Source: Lachnospiraceae bacterium (GTDB taxonomy: Bacteria > Bacillota > Clostridia > Lachnospirales > Lachnospiraceae). From it: DNA of 64,000 nt. This document shows positions 41,563 through 50,877 of the stretch, piece after piece. The position numbers and the translations under genes are program-made. Each line of letters starts with the position of its first letter. Position 1 is the stretch's first letter. The DNA is taken from assembly GCA_902362715.1 (NCBI GenBank), contig CABIXN010000001.1, positions 731,673 through 795,672 of the forward strand, given 5' to 3'. The notes under the pieces were generated by a model. The model searched no databases. It had not been told where the DNA came from and saw only the letters and a program-made list of their open reading frames with translations.

Positions 41563-42658
41563 GTTTGTTCTCCTTCTTTCTGACACGGTCCAGTTTTGAC
41601 TGGAAGGTTACGTAATGAGGAAGCTTTAAATGGGAAATAAATCCCTGCATCTCCAGGCAGTCTCCGTGTGTCAGCACAAATTCCTCGTCCTGAGAAGGCG
41701 CCCCGCCCACAGTATTTAAGCTGGCGTCTGCAATGGACATGGCAATGGCTTTGGTTTCATTTCTGCCAATCACACATCCGTAACCTCCGGAAAGTGTCAG
41801 CTGGTCAAATTCTTCGTCAGTTTCTGTATGACTGGGCCAGAGGGCTTCCACTTCTGTCAGATACAGTTCCCCGATGACGATGGTCTCCCCTTCCTCTAAC
41901 GGATCCATAATCTCAATGCTCAGCCATCCGCTCCTAAGCTCGCTGACAGTGGGATGCACTGCACCGTATCCCCGCATGGCGCTGTAGGCAACACCCTCTA
42001 AAAATCCGGTTTCACTTCTTGTTAGAGTCTGAAGCCTTGCGCTTCTGGGAGCCGGAAACGTCAGTACATGAGTTGTTACATCAAATGGTTCCGAATCATC
42101 TTCCGATACTTCCTCTAAGACTCCATCTTTTCTTAAAATATCGTCTACTCTTGTGCAATAAATATCTTCTGCATTCCGTACCTCTTCCTGCCCGCACGCT
42201 TCGCCTTCATAACCTTTTATGTTATCCTCTTTGCCCTCAGCTTCGAAATTTTCTTTATCATCCATCAGAGAAAAATCAAGCATTCTGTGAGAATAGTCAA
42301 ACGTCGGTCCAAGAATCTGTCCTCCGGGAATATCTTTAAAAGACGCTGAAATTCTCCGGCAGATTCTCATATCTTTACAGTCCTCCGGAAGGGAGTAATA
42401 GTCCCTTTTTAAGGTACTTCTATAAGCTCTCAGCAAAAATACTGCCTCTTCTGTACTTCCGCTGCTTTGTTTTAAGGCCAAAGCGGCATACTCTGGTGCA
42501 TAAAGCCCAGCTTCACTCATAATCTGATCAATCAGATACGGCATATTTTCCAGAATATCTTCCACTAAGATTGGCCGTTTTGCCGCATGACAGTGTTTTA
42601 ACAGCTTTAAAGACTGTTCAATGGCTGCCTCTCCGCCTTTTACTGCTACGTATGCCAT
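41555..42658 (-). CDS. phnI: C-P lyase system protein PhnI
   Basis: This 367-residue protein is the nucleosidase-type core subunit that attaches phosphonate to ribose of ATP with PhnG, H and L. The start MAYVAVKGGEAAIEQSLKLL is diagnostic. An acidic insertion (about 135-165: KENFEAEGKEDN, GYEGEACG) is variable. Length fits the family. It overlaps phnJ by 8 nt and sits 3 bp from phnH. Confidence 0.96.
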   Translation of the reverse strand: MAYVAVKGGEAAIEQSLKLLKHCHAAKRPILVEDILENMPYLIDQIMSEAGLYAPEYAALALKQSSGSTEEAVFLLRAYRSTLKRDYYSLPEDCKDMRICRRISASFKDIPGGQILGPTFDYSHRMLDFSLMDDKENFEAEGKEDNIKGYEGEACGQEEVRNAEDIYCTRVDDILRKDGVLEEVSEDDSEPFDVTTHVLTFPAPRSARLQTLTRSETGFLEGVAYSAMRGYGAVHPTVSELRSGWLSIEIMDPLEEGETIVIGELYLTEVEALWPSHTETDEEFDQLTLSGGYGCVIGRNETKAIAMSIADASLNTVGGAPSQDEEFVLTHGDCLEMQGFISHLKLPHYVTFQSKLDRVRKKENKHD

Positions 42659-42661
42659 AAT

Positions 42662-43258
42662 TTAACACTCCTTTTTCTGCACTGCTTTTACTAATCTTGG
42701 TACTGCCATGAGATTTCCCTTGGAATCCGCAAAAATCAAATCAATACCGCAGGGATATTCAATGGCTGTCTCCTGACGGATTGCAAGAATTGTCTTAATA
42801 TATTCTGTGGTCTTAAGCTCTTTGCTTTTCTGTATTCCGGGACCTGTCAGACAAAGGGTCTCCTCTCCTGACAACGCAGGACAGTATATGAGAAAAACTG
42901 CTGAATCCTGAGGATTTTCCAGCGTCCCCGTTTTTACTTTAAAAAACATGTTCCGTATAGACTCATAATTTAAGCTTCCGGTAAGGAATACAAAATCTGC
43001 CTCTTCCAGTTTTCCCCTTCTGCTTAAGGTTTCATCTAAAAGCGCCCGGGCAAAGCTTTCATCCTTTTCCACATAAAAGCTGACCTCATTGTCAAGCAGC
43101 GTACAGGAAAGGGCCAGAAGCTCTTTGTCTTTTCTTAAAAACCCCTGCGCTTCCCGGCTGATATTCTGAATCTTCCCGGGTTTTGCCATGACATCCATCA
43201 GCTTTCTGAAAATGCTCTGGGTATCATAAACAAAATCAAATGTATAGACCTGCTCCAT
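42662..43258 (-). CDS. phnH: C-P lyase system protein PhnH
   Basis: This 198-residue subunit of the PhnGHIJ complex resembles PLP-fold proteins but lacks cofactor activity. Conserved elements are TQSIFRKLMDVMAKPGKI near the start and the terminal IDLIFADSKGNLMAVPRLV. It lies between phnG and phnI, 1 bp from phnG. The role is structural in the complex. Confidence 0.95.
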   Translation of the reverse strand: MEQVYTFDFVYDTQSIFRKLMDVMAKPGKIQNISREAQGFLRKDKELLALSCTLLDNEVSFYVEKDESFARALLDETLSRRGKLEEADFVFLTGSLNYESIRNMFFKVKTGTLENPQDSAVFLIYCPALSGEETLCLTGPGIQKSKELKTTEYIKTILAIRQETAIEYPCGIDLIFADSKGNLMAVPRLVKAVQKKEC

Positions 43259-43259
43259 G

Positions 43260-43685
43260 TCAGCTGCCTCCCATCGTATTGAAATTCACTCTGGATTTTA
43301 ATACCTCACCGTTAAATCCAGCGCGCGCATTTTTTTGTTCCACTTCCAGTTTACAAATCTGCACTTCCAGCTCCTTGGCCAAAGGGATATTCCCCCGGAA
43401 CGCTGCATCAATCACAGCTGCTGCAGTTACTTTCTCAAAGTCATCCCCCATCATTACAGAAAAGCCTCTGACTCCGTCCATTTCCACCATGCATTCACTG
43501 CACAGGGCCTCTCCAAGATAAAATCTTGTAGACGCAATAGGATCTTTCATCTGAATCATCGTCAGTGTTTTCTGTGGAGGGCGCAGGCTTTTTACGTTAT
43601 GACTGGCGGTCACTAGTTCTGCAAGTTCTTTTACCTGACTGCAGCTGGCTGCAGCCAGAATTTTGGAATATTTTTTTCTTTCCAT
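43260..43685 (-). CDS. phnG: C-P lyase system protein PhnG
   Basis: This 141-residue first gene of the operon starts MERKKYSKILAAASCSQVKE and carries the conserved RPPQKTLTMIQMKDPIASTRFYLGEAL segment in pieces and VEQKNARAGFN at the end. It is a PhnGHIJ core subunit. GGGAGG lies 10 nt before the ATG. No PhnF regulator is adjacent, and no clear Pho box was seen upstream, so regulation is unresolved. Confidence 0.95.
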   Translation of the reverse strand: MERKKYSKILAAASCSQVKELAELVTASHNVKSLRPPQKTLTMIQMKDPIASTRFYLGEALCSECMVEMDGVRGFSVMMGDDFEKVTAAAVIDAAFRGNIPLAKELEVQICKLEVEQKNARAGFNGEVLKSRVNFNTMGGS

Positions 43686-43813
43686 GTTTTCGAAACTTCC
43701 TCCCGTTTCTTTAAATTCCTTATTTACACTAACATTCTTTTTTTCACCCTTCTATCGGGTTTCCGTTAAAGTTTGGTTATATTCCCTGCAGTGGGTCTAA
43801 AGCCTGATGATCA

Positions 43814-43867
43814 GCGGTTTTTCAGCCATTTCTTTTGGAAAATAAAAAAGAAAATGCCTGAAACCGG
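43814..43867. repeat. Imperfect inverted repeat upstream of phnG
   Basis: CGGTTTTTCAGCCATTTC (43814-43831) is mirrored by GAAAATGCCTGAAACCGG (43850-43867) with a few mismatches. It may end the ABC transporter transcript or be part of the phn leader; no T run supports a simple terminator. Confidence 0.45.
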
Positions 43868-43960
43868 ACACTTTTTATGTCTCATTTCAAACATTTTCTT
43901 TTTGATTTTTTTACGTATTTTTATCTTTTCTGTCCGGAAAATCTCTCCAATACTTCCGGT

Positions 43961-45535
43961 TTACGTTCTCAGTTTAAAAGTTTTATAAGCCAGCTTATAC
44001 ACCAGAATACTGGCCAGAATACAATAGGCCACACAGAAAACAATCGTCATGATTCCAAACACAAAGGTGGGCATTCTTACCTGCATCAGCACCACGCATA
44101 CCAGATAGGTGGCCCAGACCGCAGCCTGATACGTACTGCTTTTTGTCTCTGTCCCTGCATTATAAGGCTGCAGCAGATAGTAACAGGTGAGATAATGCAC
44201 GGAAAAGAAAACACTCATGGCCAGAATGGAAACAGACAGTATTACATAATTCCACGGATGCTCCGTGCCGCCGGAAAGGTACAAAAGAACCGGAAGGGCC
44301 GCCGCTATAATAACTGCGGGTATCAGATTCATCTTTACAAGCTCTCTTAAACGAATCTGAAATAATTTTAAAATAAACTTCGGCTCCTTATAAAAAGAAT
44401 AGGTGAGCATACTGTGGTCACAGTTCATAAACAGAGCTCTGGTAAATGTCAGTCCCCGGTTTACCAGATACATAATAATGGCAAAATAAGGCAGAAACGT
44501 CATAAGAATTTTATTCATTCCTGCTTTCACTTCTCCGTTCATCATCATAAGAAAACCGATTCCAAGAGCTGCAAACAAGCAGACCGCCGCCATTTTACTT
44601 ACAGGCTTCCAGAGAATTTTCTGGTGGCGCCTGATAAATAACTCATTGAAATATTCAAATCCGCTTTTATTGCTTGTGATGTTCGTATCCTGACTGATGG
44701 CCTTTCGGCTTTGATCACGAACCAGCTTCTCCCTTGTATTGGTAACTCCCTGCCGCTTCTGAGCCAAAATCTGTTTGTACATTTCCGAAAAAGAGGAAAA
44801 ATCCCTGATATACCGGACAGACACAAAAGCACTGATAAAAAACACCAGGCAGGCAGTCAAAAAGAAATACCGGTTTCCCGCAGTTACACCGATACAGGGA
44901 AGTCCATATGCGGCCGCCAGCAGTACTCCTGCCAGGATCCAGATCTGTTTTAGCGGCAGGTTTTCATTGGTGGTATCCCCGGTTCTGTCATATTTTCGCA
45001 GGGTGATCTGTATCACAGTCACCTTGACCGCCGATGCAAAAAACACAGCCAGAATCAAAATCCAGTATGGAAGCCCCAGCATCCGTCCAAACAACAGCAT
45101 AAATGTGAGAAAACCTATGATCAGTTTTCCTATTTCGTACATATAGTTGGAAAGCGTATATTTTCCGGCATCCATCCGCATCAGCACCATTGCATAATAC
45201 TTATCATTGGTGGGATTAAACATATAGGTATTTAAAAATCCCCCAATGATTGTCAGACAGAAAAAAATATGGAGAAAACTCTCCCCTTTGGGTCCCTCAT
45301 ATAAAAATACCGGAGCAAATACTAAAAATCCCAGGTACAGGCCCTTAAATAAAAACAGAGAAACAATTTCCCATAAAATACTTAACACATTTCCAAGAAT
45401 TTTCAGGCCTCTGTTTTGATACAAAGTCTGGGGAAGCAGCCGTCTGATTCCCGGAAACTGCTTCAGCGAATAAATAATACTGTTAACACGGTAAGTATTT
45501 TTCAGGCGGAAAGAAATACAGAATGATTTAAACAT
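43961..45535 (-). CDS. ABC transporter membrane protein (unknown substrate)
   Basis: This 524-residue integral membrane protein has about twelve hydrophobic segments and a long polar loop near 250-300 (VRDQSRKAISQDTNITSNK). The paired ATPase overlaps its start by 8 nt. Exporters of this layout (large membrane protein plus ABC-2-like ATPase) occur in Lachnospiraceae; the substrate cannot be read from sequence. It lies between the phn operon and the pilus locus but is probably independent of both. Confidence 0.82.
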   Translation of the reverse strand: MFKSFCISFRLKNTYRVNSIIYSLKQFPGIRRLLPQTLYQNRGLKILGNVLSILWEIVSLFLFKGLYLGFLVFAPVFLYEGPKGESFLHIFFCLTIIGGFLNTYMFNPTNDKYYAMVLMRMDAGKYTLSNYMYEIGKLIIGFLTFMLLFGRMLGLPYWILILAVFFASAVKVTVIQITLRKYDRTGDTTNENLPLKQIWILAGVLLAAAYGLPCIGVTAGNRYFFLTACLVFFISAFVSVRYIRDFSSFSEMYKQILAQKRQGVTNTREKLVRDQSRKAISQDTNITSNKSGFEYFNELFIRRHQKILWKPVSKMAAVCLFAALGIGFLMMMNGEVKAGMNKILMTFLPYFAIIMYLVNRGLTFTRALFMNCDHSMLTYSFYKEPKFILKLFQIRLRELVKMNLIPAVIIAAALPVLLYLSGGTEHPWNYVILSVSILAMSVFFSVHYLTCYYLLQPYNAGTETKSSTYQAAVWATYLVCVVLMQVRMPTFVFGIMTIVFCVAYCILASILVYKLAYKTFKLRT

Positions 45536-46235
45536 GCTCTTCCTCCTTCAGCGCCTGAATAATCTTATCCTTAAACTCTGTCTGATTCAGATTTTCCTTG
45601 TCAATCTCTTCTAGTTTCCCATGATTTAAAATCACAATTTCATCGCATAAATCTAAAGCCAGCTCCATAATGTGAGTGGAAAAAATGATAATCCGCTGCT
45701 TTTTAAGGGTCTTTAACATCTGCTTCATCTCTTCCGCCACCACAACATCCAGTGAGGTCAGCGGCTCATCTAAAAGCAGAATATTGGGCTGTGCCACAAT
45801 ATTAATCAGCATCTGCATTTTATTTTTCATACCGTGGGAATAATCCTTTAACAGTTTATCTCTGTCCCCGTGCTCAATATTCATAAACTCAAAGTATTCA
45901 TCCAGCGGCCTGATATTTTTTATACTTTTCTCATTGATTTCTATAAAAAATTTTAGAAATTCTCTTGCTGTTAAAAATTCCGGTACCGACGGGGTGGATA
46001 ATACATATCCCATATCAGAGGAAATAACATCCCGCTCTCTTTCATCCTCACGGATAAAAAATCTGCCGCCATCCATCTTTAAATCCCGGTTTAAACAGTT
46101 AAATAATGTAGTCTTTCCCGCACCGTTTCGTCCCAGCAGACCATAGATCTTACCGCTTTCAAAGGAAAAGGTAATATCCTTTAACACCTCTTTCTTTTCA
46201 AACTTCTTTTCCAGTGACTCAATCACAAATTCCAT
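45528..46235 (-). CDS. ABC transporter ATP-binding protein
   Basis: This 235-residue ATPase starts MEFVIESLEKKFEKKEVL at ATG 46235 (GGAGG upstream). The longer frame to 46334 runs through the dispersed repeat and is rejected. Walker A is GRNGAGKTT, the signature is DYSHGMKNKMQMLI, Walker B is ILLLDEPLTSLD, and the switch His is in IFSTHIMEL. The HGM signature variant is typical of ABC-2-type exporters. Confidence 0.9.
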   Translation of the reverse strand: MEFVIESLEKKFEKKEVLKDITFSFESGKIYGLLGRNGAGKTTLFNCLNRDLKMDGGRFFIREDERERDVISSDMGYVLSTPSVPEFLTAREFLKFFIEINEKSIKNIRPLDEYFEFMNIEHGDRDKLLKDYSHGMKNKMQMLINIVAQPNILLLDEPLTSLDVVVAEEMKQMLKTLKKQRIIIFSTHIMELALDLCDEIVILNHGKLEEIDKENLNQTEFKDKIIQALKEEEHV

Positions 46236-46257
46236 ACTTCCTCCTGATATATAAAAA

Positions 46258-46380
46258 GAATGTGCAAAGCATATTCTCCGCCTGCGACGGGTTGCTTTTA
46301 CGACATGGTTCCATTCCGCCGCAGTGCGATCCACAGCGGAGCATTTTTTGCTCTATAGGAATCGGTACTTCCTATAGAGT
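46258..46380. repeat. Dispersed structured repeat, shortened copy
   Basis: GAATGTGCAAAGCATATTC, then the nested GC-rich arms, then GCTCTATAGG and CCTATAGAG. Relative to other copies, the loop between the last two arms is reduced to a few bases, a deletion of about 27 bp. It lies between the ABC ATPase and the pilus terminator. Confidence 0.8.
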
Positions 46381-46426
46381 AAAAAATAAAGCTGTCCTCT
46401 GCATGTTCCTGCGCAAAGGACAGCTT
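46381..46426 (-). terminator. Terminator region of the pilus operon
   Basis: Minus-strand AAGCTGTCCT pairs with AGGACAGCTT (arms 46417-46426 and 46389-46398) and ends in TTATTTTTT. It is 100 bp beyond the last pilin gene. Confidence 0.7.
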
Positions 46427-46523
46427 CTTATGAAACTTATCATAAAGCAATCTGTGCTGTCTGTCCAGAAAATCAATTGGTAAATCCCTGAAAATATTAC
46501 AAACTTAAGAAAAAATCAATAGA

Positions 46524-47225
46524 TTAACTGTTTTTCATATTTTGTTGTTTTTTCTGCTTTACGATAACCAGACATACTGCAAGGGCACCGGCCGCACTCA
46601 GGAAATATAAAACACTTCTGCTTTCATCTCCGGTCTTTACCTGTTTTGTTCCCTCCGAAGAAGCCTTAGGTTCTGCATTTGGCTCTTCTTTACCCGGTTC
46701 TGACGGTTCCCCTGGCTTATCCGGTTCCCGCTGAGGCGCCTCCCCTTTGGGATTTGCCACAACATCATACACCCACTGATCTTTTCCTTCCACAGAAGGA
46801 ATCTCAACAAGGAATGGAGATACTGTACCGTATTGCGCCTTGTCGCTCTGGCAGACCAGATACAGATCCTGCGCAAGGTCCAAAAACGCTGCCCTGCCGT
46901 CTGTTTTGGTGGTTTCTTCCAGATATGCAATATTCATTTTTTCAGCTTTTTTCTGCAGATTTTCGGCTAGCTGCCGCATTTCCCCTGCAGAAGATTTATC
47001 AGCTTGTGCAAGCTCTTCCTGTGCATTAAGTTCAGACACTTTATAGATCCGGAAGCCAACCTCTGATTTCACAGTGCCAATATCATTGAGTTCAACGGTA
47101 ATGCTTCCTGTCCGGTTTTTATCATATTCTGCCGCAGATACTTTTGTATCCCCTGCCATGCTTCCAATGATAATCAGGGCGGTCAGCACTGCTGTGAACC
47201 ATCTCTTTCTTTTTAACAGCCTCAC
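46524..47225 (-). CDS. Small wall-anchored accessory pilin
   Basis: This 233-residue secreted protein has a signal peptide ending near VSAAE, a Cna-B/FctB-like fold (GSITVELNDIGTVKSEVGFRIYKV, AFLDLAQDLYLV, VSPFLVEIP), a proline- and glutamate-rich stalk (about 160-190) and sorting signal VKTGD before a membrane span and basic tail. It probably anchors or bases the pilus. It is 48 bp after the second sortase. Confidence 0.88.
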   Translation of the reverse strand: MRLLKRKRWFTAVLTALIIIGSMAGDTKVSAAEYDKNRTGSITVELNDIGTVKSEVGFRIYKVSELNAQEELAQADKSSAGEMRQLAENLQKKAEKMNIAYLEETTKTDGRAAFLDLAQDLYLVCQSDKAQYGTVSPFLVEIPSVEGKDQWVYDVVANPKGEAPQREPDKPGEPSEPGKEEPNAEPKASSEGTKQVKTGDESRSVLYFLSAAGALAVCLVIVKQKKQQNMKNS

Positions 47226-47272
47226 ACCGGTCTCCTCTCTTTTTTCGACAGACCGTTACATCATAAAAACGG

Positions 47273-48100
47273 TTATCTTTTCTTTCTTTTTGGCAGATAT
47301 AAGAATACCACAGTTCCAATTAATCCTGCAAGAGACACAAGCAGTACCAGCTGTCCTGTCTCCCTTTTTCCCTGTGTCTGCCTGTCTGTATCCTGCTTCT
47401 CTTCCAGAGGGATTCTGTGCCCTCTCACCAGATACCTGTGAGAATTTACTCCGTAGGGTGTGCAGGTTACAAGAGTCACGTAATCTTTTCCTTTTTCGAT
47501 CTTAAGCTCATTTGTATCCTCAGGCTCTACAATCCGGATCTGGTCCACTTCATAGAGCAGCTCTTCTCCAAGCACAAACAAAGAGAACTGATCCTTTTTC
47601 TGAAGCTGATCAAGGTCAGTAAACAGCAGTTTTGAGGGCAGCCCGTTATGGGCTGAAATCACTGCATGGGTGCTCTTTCCCCCCACCGGCAGGGAGGAGC
47701 CTTCAAGATGTCCAGCCCCCGCTTCTAGAACCCTGGCGGAAGTTCCGTGATAAACAGGCAGGGATACTTTTATGGCAGGAATCTCCACATAAGCCATAAT
47801 TCCGCTTCCATCGGGATTTAACAGTTCTTCATAAGATGCATCTGCATCTTCGGATTTTGAAAATGCATCCAAAAGGGTTGTCTGGCTGTCTGCAAGTTTC
47901 TGATTATAGTCTGCAGCCTTCTGGATGAAACTCTTTGTCTCAGCTTCCGTTAAATTTGAAAGCTTCGTCTTATAGGTTGTGATTACCGTACTCTGTGTAC
48001 GCTGATTCACCAGCTGACTGAGAAAAGGATAATTCAAAACAGCCAGACCGGCGGCAATACACAAAAGCAACATCCATTTTCTCTTCTGATGTTTCATCAT
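47273..48100 (-). CDS. srtC: Class C sortase, copy 2
   Basis: This 275-residue pilin polymerase has an N-terminal transmembrane segment, catalytic His in VISAHNGLP, catalytic Cys in VTLVTCTPYGVNSHR and Arg shortly after (YLVRGHR), plus a C-terminal membrane segment typical of class C. ATG 48100 has AAAGGAG; ATG 48097 is the alternative. It overlaps the first sortase stop (ATGATGA). The lid region carries DPSG/LNPDGSG-type residues (ELLNPDGSGIMA). Confidence 0.95.
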   Translation of the reverse strand: MMKHQKRKWMLLLCIAAGLAVLNYPFLSQLVNQRTQSTVITTYKTKLSNLTEAETKSFIQKAADYNQKLADSQTTLLDAFSKSEDADASYEELLNPDGSGIMAYVEIPAIKVSLPVYHGTSARVLEAGAGHLEGSSLPVGGKSTHAVISAHNGLPSKLLFTDLDQLQKKDQFSLFVLGEELLYEVDQIRIVEPEDTNELKIEKGKDYVTLVTCTPYGVNSHRYLVRGHRIPLEEKQDTDRQTQGKRETGQLVLLVSLAGLIGTVVFLYLPKRKKR

Positions 48101-48990
48101 CTGCTTCTCCTTTGGCCTGCTTTTTTTCTTTTTTTGAATTTCCTGTTTCTTCTTCTGCAATATACCTGATATGAGATCAGAATAACGAAAAGCAGTGCAG
48201 CGCCTGCCATAATTCCCCAGACATACTGCCGCATCCACTGGCTTCCCTCTCTTTTTACAAGATCCTCTGACACTTCTTTTGCTTCCTCATAGGGGATTCT
48301 GCTTCCCCGCACCAGCAGCCGGTGGGAATTAACACCGTAAGGAGTACAGGTGACAAGAGTTACATAATCCTGCTCAGCCTGAATTATCAGATCGCTGACA
48401 TTCTCCGGTTCCACCACTTTGATCTGATCAACTTCATAGGCAAGGGTATCATCCAGCACATGGACAAAAAACACATCCCCCTCTTTCATAAGCTCCAGAT
48501 CCGTAAACAGTTTTTTCCCGGGAAGCCCTGTATGAGCGGACAGCACTGCATGTGTTCCCTTACCGCCCACAGGCAGGGAGCTGTTCTCCAAATGCCCTGC
48601 CCCTGCCTCTAACGAACGGGCTCCTGTTCCGTGATAGATTCCAAGATTCAGCTTTAGCACCGGTATCTCCAGATATCCCATAATCCCGGTCCCTTCCAGA
48701 TTCAGAAGGGATTCATAGCTTTCTTCCTCTTCTTTTGCAAAGGCTTCCGGATCAAAGGGATCTGATAATATCACCCGGCTTTCCAAAAGAGCTTTATTAT
48801 AGGCCTGGGCCTGCTCTTTTTCCTGCTCTCTCTTATTTCCTGACAGCTCCTGATTCTGCCTGTTATAGATCTGAATCTCATGGTCCTGTTGATTTTCATA
48901 CAGATAATTACTGATAAAGGGGTACGATACAAAGCCTGCGCCTGCTGCAATAATCAGAATACTGATCAGCGTTCTGACAGGTTTTTTCAT
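48097..48990 (-). CDS. srtC: Class C sortase, copy 1
   Basis: This 297-residue class C sortase has an N-terminal membrane segment, a DPFDPEAF-type lid, His in VLSAHTGLPG, Cys in VTLVTCTPYGVNSHR, Arg in LLVRGSR, and a C-terminal membrane segment with a basic tail. ATG 48990 is used rather than upstream starts that overlap the pilin gene. It is about 40% similar by eye to copy 2, so the two may join different pilins. Confidence 0.95.
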   Translation of the reverse strand: MKKPVRTLISILIIAAGAGFVSYPFISNYLYENQQDHEIQIYNRQNQELSGNKREQEKEQAQAYNKALLESRVILSDPFDPEAFAKEEEESYESLLNLEGTGIMGYLEIPVLKLNLGIYHGTGARSLEAGAGHLENSSLPVGGKGTHAVLSAHTGLPGKKLFTDLELMKEGDVFFVHVLDDTLAYEVDQIKVVEPENVSDLIIQAEQDYVTLVTCTPYGVNSHRLLVRGSRIPYEEAKEVSEDLVKREGSQWMRQYVWGIMAGAALLFVILISYQVYCRRRNRKFKKRKKAGQRRSR

Positions 48991-49000
48991 AGCCGGACGC

Positions 49001-50779
49001 CTATCTTCTCTTTCTGCTTGCCGCAAAGTAGAAGCCGCCTCCTGCCGCAATAATCAGAATACCTGCCACGGCAAAGATTGCCGCCCCCCGGCCTCCGGTA
49101 GATGGAAGTCTAAATCCCGATGTATTATTCACTGTAAATGCAACGTTAACAGCCGGGTCTGACGCTGCATCCACTCTGGCATCTTCTCCGTTGACAGTTC
49201 CTTCTGTTAATGTTCCCCATCCAGCGTCAGCATCTCCATCTTTATTTGTAAATGCAGTAAGCTTAATTTCAATGGGATCTTTTACCAGATGATATCCTTC
49301 GGCAGTATCTGTTTCTTTTAAGTACAAGGTTGTCGTGTCCGCCGGAAATCCATTCAGTATAAAAGTACTGTCAGTCCCAGGCTTTATAATATTTGAAGTT
49401 CCGCCCGGTACATAGCTGCCAGGTGTTCCCTCTGTCACTTCAGATACATTAAAAGCTTGCTTACAGGCTTTATCCCGATACAGCGCAAAGGTAACCTCTG
49501 CTGCATTTGTATCATTTTGCTGATCATCAAATACTTTGATTCCTTCTAGGGAGAAAATATATTCTTTTACTCCATCCCAGTCTGTTGTAACCTCTGCATT
49601 CCCATTGGCAGCAAAAATCAGTCTGGACTGGTTGGGATTCCCTGCTGTTCCAACAACAGCATGCTGATTCACTTCTGCCGTATAATCCACATAAACTTTC
49701 TTGTTCGTATCATTGCTTTTTGAAAGCGTTGTCAATTTAGCAAGTCCTGCATTCGTAAAGGTAATAGTAATTTGGGTGCCTTTTTCATCTTTTGTATCCT
49801 TTACCTTATAATCAGTTCCATACGTATAAACAGCGCCCTGGCTGTCAGTCACTTCCATACCGGATGCATCATTTGTAAAGGTCAGTCCTTTGCTTAACTG
49901 ATCTTCAATTACATATTTCTCAATTTTAACATCAGCATCATCTGCTGAATGCTTAAGATCAATGACGCCGTTTGTCAGACGGAAAACCACGGTATCTCCG
50001 ATATTTGTATTATCGTTATCCACCAGTTTATCTTTGGAATCATTCAGATCATCTGCTCCGTAAACAATCTTTTTCTCTGAATCGGCAGTTCCTGTCTCAT
50101 TTTTTGCCCTGGCCTCCACAAGCGCTGACCATGTCTTATCTGCTTCATTATAAATAGGGGCTGACACCACGTACGGATACTGGGTTCTGGTAATCGTAAC
50201 AGGCTTTCCATCTACCTGTGCATCTGATACATCAGTTTCAACAACCAGGTAGAGACCAAAGTCTTCTCCGTCGAATGTAACCACTCCAGAATTGTTAGTC
50301 TTTTCTTTACGAAGTCCGGCATAATCCTGGAGCTGGTGCGACGTCATCTTTTGCAATGCCTCATTAATCTTTTTGTAATCTTTGACATACTTATAATCAC
50401 TGTCTGTACCATCCCATACAATACCGGTCAATAACTTTGCCAGTTCATTCTCTATTCCATATACCATCGTCGTGGTACTGCCCTTTTGCATCTGAGCCAT
50501 AATTCCAACTTGTGTGATACCAAATTCTACACCTTCTACAGGTTTGGCATTATTCTCAAAACTATTTCCATCTACATTCGATATCCTTTTTGTTATTTGA
50601 ATTTCAGCATCCTTTGCTCCATTCATTCCGGGCAGGGATTCATAATACGCCTGATCCACAGGTGTAATCGTTACATTTGTCTGATCATCGTCCGGAGCGG
50701 CAAATGCCGTCAGACTTCCGATACTCAGCAGAGCCGCTGCACTAAGCGCCAGCAGTCTCCGAAACCACTTTTTCTTCAT
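49001..50779 (-). CDS. Backbone pilin
   Basis: This 592-residue shaft pilin has a signal peptide (MKKKWFRRLLALSAAALLS, cleaved after AFAA), an N-terminal D1-like domain (AEIQITKRISN), isopeptide-forming fimbrial domains (YVVSAPIYNE, DNTNIGDTVVFRLTNG, KVYVDYTAEVNQHA) and a Cna-B-like third domain (FSLEGIKVFD). It ends with LPSTG, a hydrophobic span and RKRR. The sortases follow at 10 bp, a standard pilus operon order. Confidence 0.93.
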   Translation of the reverse strand: MKKKWFRRLLALSAAALLSIGSLTAFAAPDDDQTNVTITPVDQAYYESLPGMNGAKDAEIQITKRISNVDGNSFENNAKPVEGVEFGITQVGIMAQMQKGSTTTMVYGIENELAKLLTGIVWDGTDSDYKYVKDYKKINEALQKMTSHQLQDYAGLRKEKTNNSGVVTFDGEDFGLYLVVETDVSDAQVDGKPVTITRTQYPYVVSAPIYNEADKTWSALVEARAKNETGTADSEKKIVYGADDLNDSKDKLVDNDNTNIGDTVVFRLTNGVIDLKHSADDADVKIEKYVIEDQLSKGLTFTNDASGMEVTDSQGAVYTYGTDYKVKDTKDEKGTQITITFTNAGLAKLTTLSKSNDTNKKVYVDYTAEVNQHAVVGTAGNPNQSRLIFAANGNAEVTTDWDGVKEYIFSLEGIKVFDDQQNDTNAAEVTFALYRDKACKQAFNVSEVTEGTPGSYVPGGTSNIIKPGTDSTFILNGFPADTTTLYLKETDTAEGYHLVKDPIEIKLTAFTNKDGDADAGWGTLTEGTVNGEDARVDAASDPAVNVAFTVNNTSGFRLPSTGGRGAAIFAVAGILIIAAGGGFYFAASRKRR

Positions 50780-50877
50780 CTCATATCCTCCTCATTGGAC
50801 CTCATATCTGTCCTCTTTTCTGCCGGGAAACTCTGCCGCCCTTTCCGGCAGAGCTCCTGCAGATATTTGCTTATTAC

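Noticed and set aside
45528..46334. N-terminal extension of the ABC ATPase reading MDRTAAEW and an arginine run
   Set aside because: The extra codons come from the dispersed repeat and also appear in open frames at other copies; ATG 46235 has a clear GGAGG site.
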